Assembly: GCA_002440885.1 (NCBI GenBank)
Contig: DJVY01000204.1
Coordinates: forward strand, 1 to 16,957
Direction: 5' to 3'
Origin: Bacteroidales bacterium UBA6244
GTDB lineage: Bacteria; Bacteroidota; Bacteroidia; Bacteroidales; F082
DNA: 16,957 bases
The translations under genes were made by a program, and so were the position numbers. The notes beneath the pieces were generated by a model. It did not search any database, was not told the origin of the DNA, and was given only the letters and a program-made list of their open reading frames with translations. Numbering within the stretch: position 1 is the first letter of the stretch; every line of letters starts with the position of its first letter. Below, one piece after another: positions 15,121 to 16,957 of the stretch.

Positions 15121-16641
15121 ATGATAGAACCTGCAATGACGATTCTAAACTCTGTACTCAACTGGTGGATAAAAAAACGAATTCATCAAATTGATTTGTT
15201 CGTAAAATACCCGCACGATGTTCAGCAAGACCTGTTTAAAAAGCTGATCGCCACGGCAAAAGATACCGAATGGGGAAAAAAATACGACTACAAATCCATA
15301 AAAAATGCTGATGACTTTCGCAGTCGTGTACCAATAAATACATACGAAGACCTGAAACCGCTGGTAGATAGAATGCGGAAAGGGGAACAAAATATCCTTT
15401 GGCCTGAAGACATCACATGGTTCGCTAAATCATCGGGGACAACCGGAAGCAAAAGCAAATTTATTCCGGTAAGCCCAAGCTCCCTCGAAGAATGTCACTA
15501 TAAAGGAGGTAAAGACCTGCTAGCGATATATTTCAATCTCTATCCAGAATCTGGTTTTTTTGAAGGAAAAAGTCTTGTGATGGGTGGAAGTCACAATATT
15601 TTTGAAATCAGCAACACCCAATATATTGAAGGCGACCTTTCCGCAATACTCATGCACAACCTACCACTTTGGGCACAGTTTAAACGCACGCCATCGCTCT
15701 CGATTGCCCTGATGGACGAATGGGAAAACAAGCTTGAGCTGATGGCTGAATCAACTATAAACCATGATGTTACAAGCCTGTCGGGTGTGCCCAGCTGGAT
15801 GCTGGTGTTGATCAGAAAAATATTGGCCAAAGCCGGAACTTCTGATTTAAGTGAAGTATGGCCAAACCTGGAAGTCTTCTTCCACGGTGGGGTAAATTTC
15901 GAACCCTACCGCGCTCAATTTGAGCAAATCATCTCCTCACCTCGCATGGCCTACCGAGATAACTATAATGCCTCCGAAGGATTTTTCGGCATACAGGATC
16001 AACGCGACAACACCGACCTGATGTTGATGTTGGATTATGGCATTTGGTATGAGTTTATTCCTGTGTCGGATATGACCGGAGACACCTACAAAACTGTGCT
16101 TTTGAACGAGGTGGAAGTGGGCGTTAACTACGCCATGATCATCAACACAAACGCCGGACTTTGGCGCTACATGATTGGCGACACCATTGTTTTTACCAGT
16201 AAAAACCCCTACCGCATCAGAATTACCGGACGGATTAAAAATTTTATCAATGCGGTGGGCGAGGAATTGATAATCGACAACGCCGAAAAAGCACTGGTGA
16301 TAGCTTGCCGCAAAACCAACGCCATTCTTACCGAATATACTGCCGCCCCCATCTTCGAAAACAATACCGTGGGCCACCAATGGCTCATGGAATTTGAAAA
16401 AGAACCGGTAGACTTAGAATATTTCAAAGAAGCTTTCGACACAGCCCTGAAATCACAAAACTCTGATTACGAAGCCAAAAGATACCACGACCTGGTGCTT
16501 AAACCACCAAAAATCGATGTGATGAAACCCGGAACTTTCTATACCTGGATGAAGAAAAGGAACAAGCTTGGGGGTCAAAACAAAGTACCTCGCTTATCGA
16601 ACGACAGAAAACATGTGGAAGATATCCTGGCTTTAGAATAA
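15121..16641 (+). CDS. GH3 auxin-responsive-promoter family protein
   Basis: 506 residues, related throughout to the GH3 family (PF03321), best known in plants for acyl-acid amido synthetases that join jasmonate or auxin to amino acids. Motifs are SSGTTGSKSKFIP (104-116, AMP-binding loop), FHGGVNFEPY (254-263), YNASEGFFG (282-290, adenylation motif), WRYMIGDTIVF (348-358), RITGRIKNFINAVGEELI (367-384) and a C-terminal KLGGQNKVPRL. All ATP-binding motifs are intact, so an acid-adenylating or amide-forming activity is expected. The substrate in bacteria is unknown to me. It is divergent from ispE and followed by a deoxynucleoside kinase, neither of which suggests a substrate. The ATG at 15121 is used; ATG at 15136 is an alternative five codons in. 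Confidence 0.9.
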   Translation: MIEPAMTILNSVLNWWIKKRIHQIDLFVKYPHDVQQDLFKKLIATAKDTEWGKKYDYKSIKNADDFRSRVPINTYEDLKPLVDRMRKGEQNILWPEDITWFAKSSGTTGSKSKFIPVSPSSLEECHYKGGKDLLAIYFNLYPESGFFEGKSLVMGGSHNIFEISNTQYIEGDLSAILMHNLPLWAQFKRTPSLSIALMDEWENKLELMAESTINHDVTSLSGVPSWMLVLIRKILAKAGTSDLSEVWPNLEVFFHGGVNFEPYRAQFEQIISSPRMAYRDNYNASEGFFGIQDQRDNTDLMLMLDYGIWYEFIPVSDMTGDTYKTVLLNEVEVGVNYAMIINTNAGLWRYMIGDTIVFTSKNPYRIRITGRIKNFINAVGEELIIDNAEKALVIACRKTNAILTEYTAAPIFENNTVGHQWLMEFEKEPVDLEYFKEAFDTALKSQNSDYEAKRYHDLVLKPPKIDVMKPGTFYTWMKKRNKLGGQNKVPRLSNDRKHVEDILALE

Positions 16642-16733
16642 GTTTCAAAAAGGAATTCATCCCGCGAATTGATAAAACCAGCTTGGACTTTTGCTTTTTA
16701 AAGACATCATAATTGGATGGCAATTTCAGCCAA

Positions 16734-16793
16734 TAGTCAACAGCCATTTGACCAACCGCCTTTTGACCAAACGCCTCATGACCAACTGCGGTA
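16734..16793 (+). repeat. 15-bp tandem repeat, three clear copies
   Basis: TGACCAA occurs at 16749, 16764 and 16779, exactly 15 bases apart, each followed by a related MYGCC/G tail: TGACCAACCGCCTTT, TGACCAAACGCCTCA, TGACCAACTGCGGTA. A degenerate fourth copy (10 of 15 bases matching the next unit) precedes them at 16734-16748. The array lies between the GH3 gene and the deoxynucleoside kinase. It is most likely an intergenic minisatellite. Confidence 0.65.
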
Positions 16794-16800
16794 AAAGTAA

Positions 16801-16818
16801 AAACAATGTCCATTGTTT
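16801..16818. promoter_or_regulatory. 18-bp palindrome upstream of the kinase gene
   Basis: AAACAATGTCCATTGTTT has perfect 8-base arms around a 2-base centre. The loop is too short for a stable hairpin, so an operator for a dimeric protein is more plausible. It begins 8 bases after the tandem repeat and lies 56 bases before the kinase ATG. Confidence 0.35.
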
Positions 16819-16849
16819 AAATAGCAACTACAGGCAATAAAACTTTTTC

Positions 16850-16857
16850 TATATTCG
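16850..16857 (+). promoter_or_regulatory. -7-like box for the deoxynucleoside kinase gene
   Basis: TATATTCG has one mismatch to TAnnTTTG and ends 17 bases before the ATG at 16875, in the same range as the other boxes of this window. No -33 TTG is found at the right distance. Confidence 0.3.
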
Positions 16858-16874
16858 TAGAAAATTTTTTAATC

Positions 16875-16957
16875 ATGCATGTAGCTATAGCCGGCAATAT
16901 CGGATCAGGAAAAACGACGCTTACCCGACTGATGTCGAAACAGTTTGGATGGAAACC
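16875..16957 (+). CDS. Deoxynucleoside kinase, N-terminal fragment
   Basis: Only 27 complete codons are inside the window. They begin MHVAIAGNIGSGKTT, with a Walker A loop at 7-15 (GNIGSGKTT). This wording, directly at the N-terminus, is characteristic of the deoxynucleoside kinase family (deoxyadenosine/deoxycytidine/deoxyguanosine kinases), which phosphorylate salvaged deoxynucleosides. The rest lies beyond the right edge, so substrate class and integrity cannot be judged. Other P-loop kinases are possible but less likely, since GNIGSGKTT is typical of this family. Confidence 0.75.
   Translation, partial: MHVAIAGNIGSGKTTLTRLMSKQFGWK

Noticed and set aside
15008..15136. N-terminal extension of ispE from an upstream TTG
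   Set aside because: The added 43 residues are hydrophobic and unlike GHMP kinases, and they span the ispE and GH3 promoter boxes.
15937..16380. Minus-strand 147-codon frame inside the GH3 gene
   Set aside because: Antisense to conserved GH3 motifs; an open shadow frame only.
16499..16813. Minus-strand 104-codon frame with A-V-G-x-x repeats
   Set aside because: Most of it is antisense to the GH3 C-terminus; its repeats are the back side of the 15-bp tandem array, and the protein has no recognisable domain.
1..16957. CRISPR array, tRNA/rRNA genes, insertion sequence or prophage
   Set aside because: No regularly spaced direct repeats with unique spacers, no cloverleaf or rRNA signatures recognised, and no transposase, integrase or phage gene in any frame.

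Overview
The window looks like a chromosomal stretch from a member of the Bacteroidota, probably Bacteroidia. This rests on protein character (an lpxK-purine nucleoside phosphorylase pair, a Nif3-like protein followed by a C4 zinc-ribbon protein, a TonB-dependent receptor, a GH3-family protein) and on repeated TAnnTTTG-type promoter boxes, the -7 element used by this phylum. Nothing marks it as a mobile island: I see no transposase, integrase, phage gene, tRNA, rRNA or CRISPR array. Most of it is housekeeping metabolism, with repeat-rich intergenic stretches at both ends.

Layout. 1-349 has no convincing gene but holds inverted repeats, one of them REP-like. 350-1081 (-) is a small secreted beta-barrel outer-membrane protein. 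1082-1541 is a long divergent intergenic region with a decayed repeat, a palindrome matching one on the other side of the barrel gene, and the gapA promoter. gapA (1542-2555, +) converges on a lipid A/purine operon on the minus strand, transcribed lpxK - purine nucleoside phosphorylase - lpxH (5195 down to 2552). Diverging from it is a plus-strand pair: a Nif3-like dinuclear-metal protein and a coiled-coil zinc-ribbon protein (5338-7236), closed by a strong intrinsic terminator. A secreted TPR protein (7318-8802, +) follows.

The next block is on the minus strand: a long-chain acyl-CoA synthetase followed by thiol peroxidase Tpx (11139 down to 8856, probably co-transcribed), a YdfG-like short-chain dehydrogenase, a TonB-dependent receptor and ispE. 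GH3 (15121-16641, +) diverges from ispE. After a short region with a 15-bp tandem repeat and a palindrome, the first 27 codons of a deoxynucleoside kinase run off the right edge.

Functional themes are envelope biogenesis (LpxK and LpxH on either side of lipid A assembly, outer-membrane barrel, TonB receptor), central metabolism (GAPDH, IspE for the MEP isoprenoid pathway), nucleotide salvage (purine nucleoside phosphorylase, deoxynucleoside kinase) and fatty-acid activation next to a lipid-type peroxidase. I found no clearly new multi-gene system. The points most worth following are the unexplained bacterial GH3 enzyme, an Asp at the purine-recognition position of the nucleoside phosphorylase, lpxH starting at TTG in frame with the preceding gene, and paired or tandem intergenic repeats.
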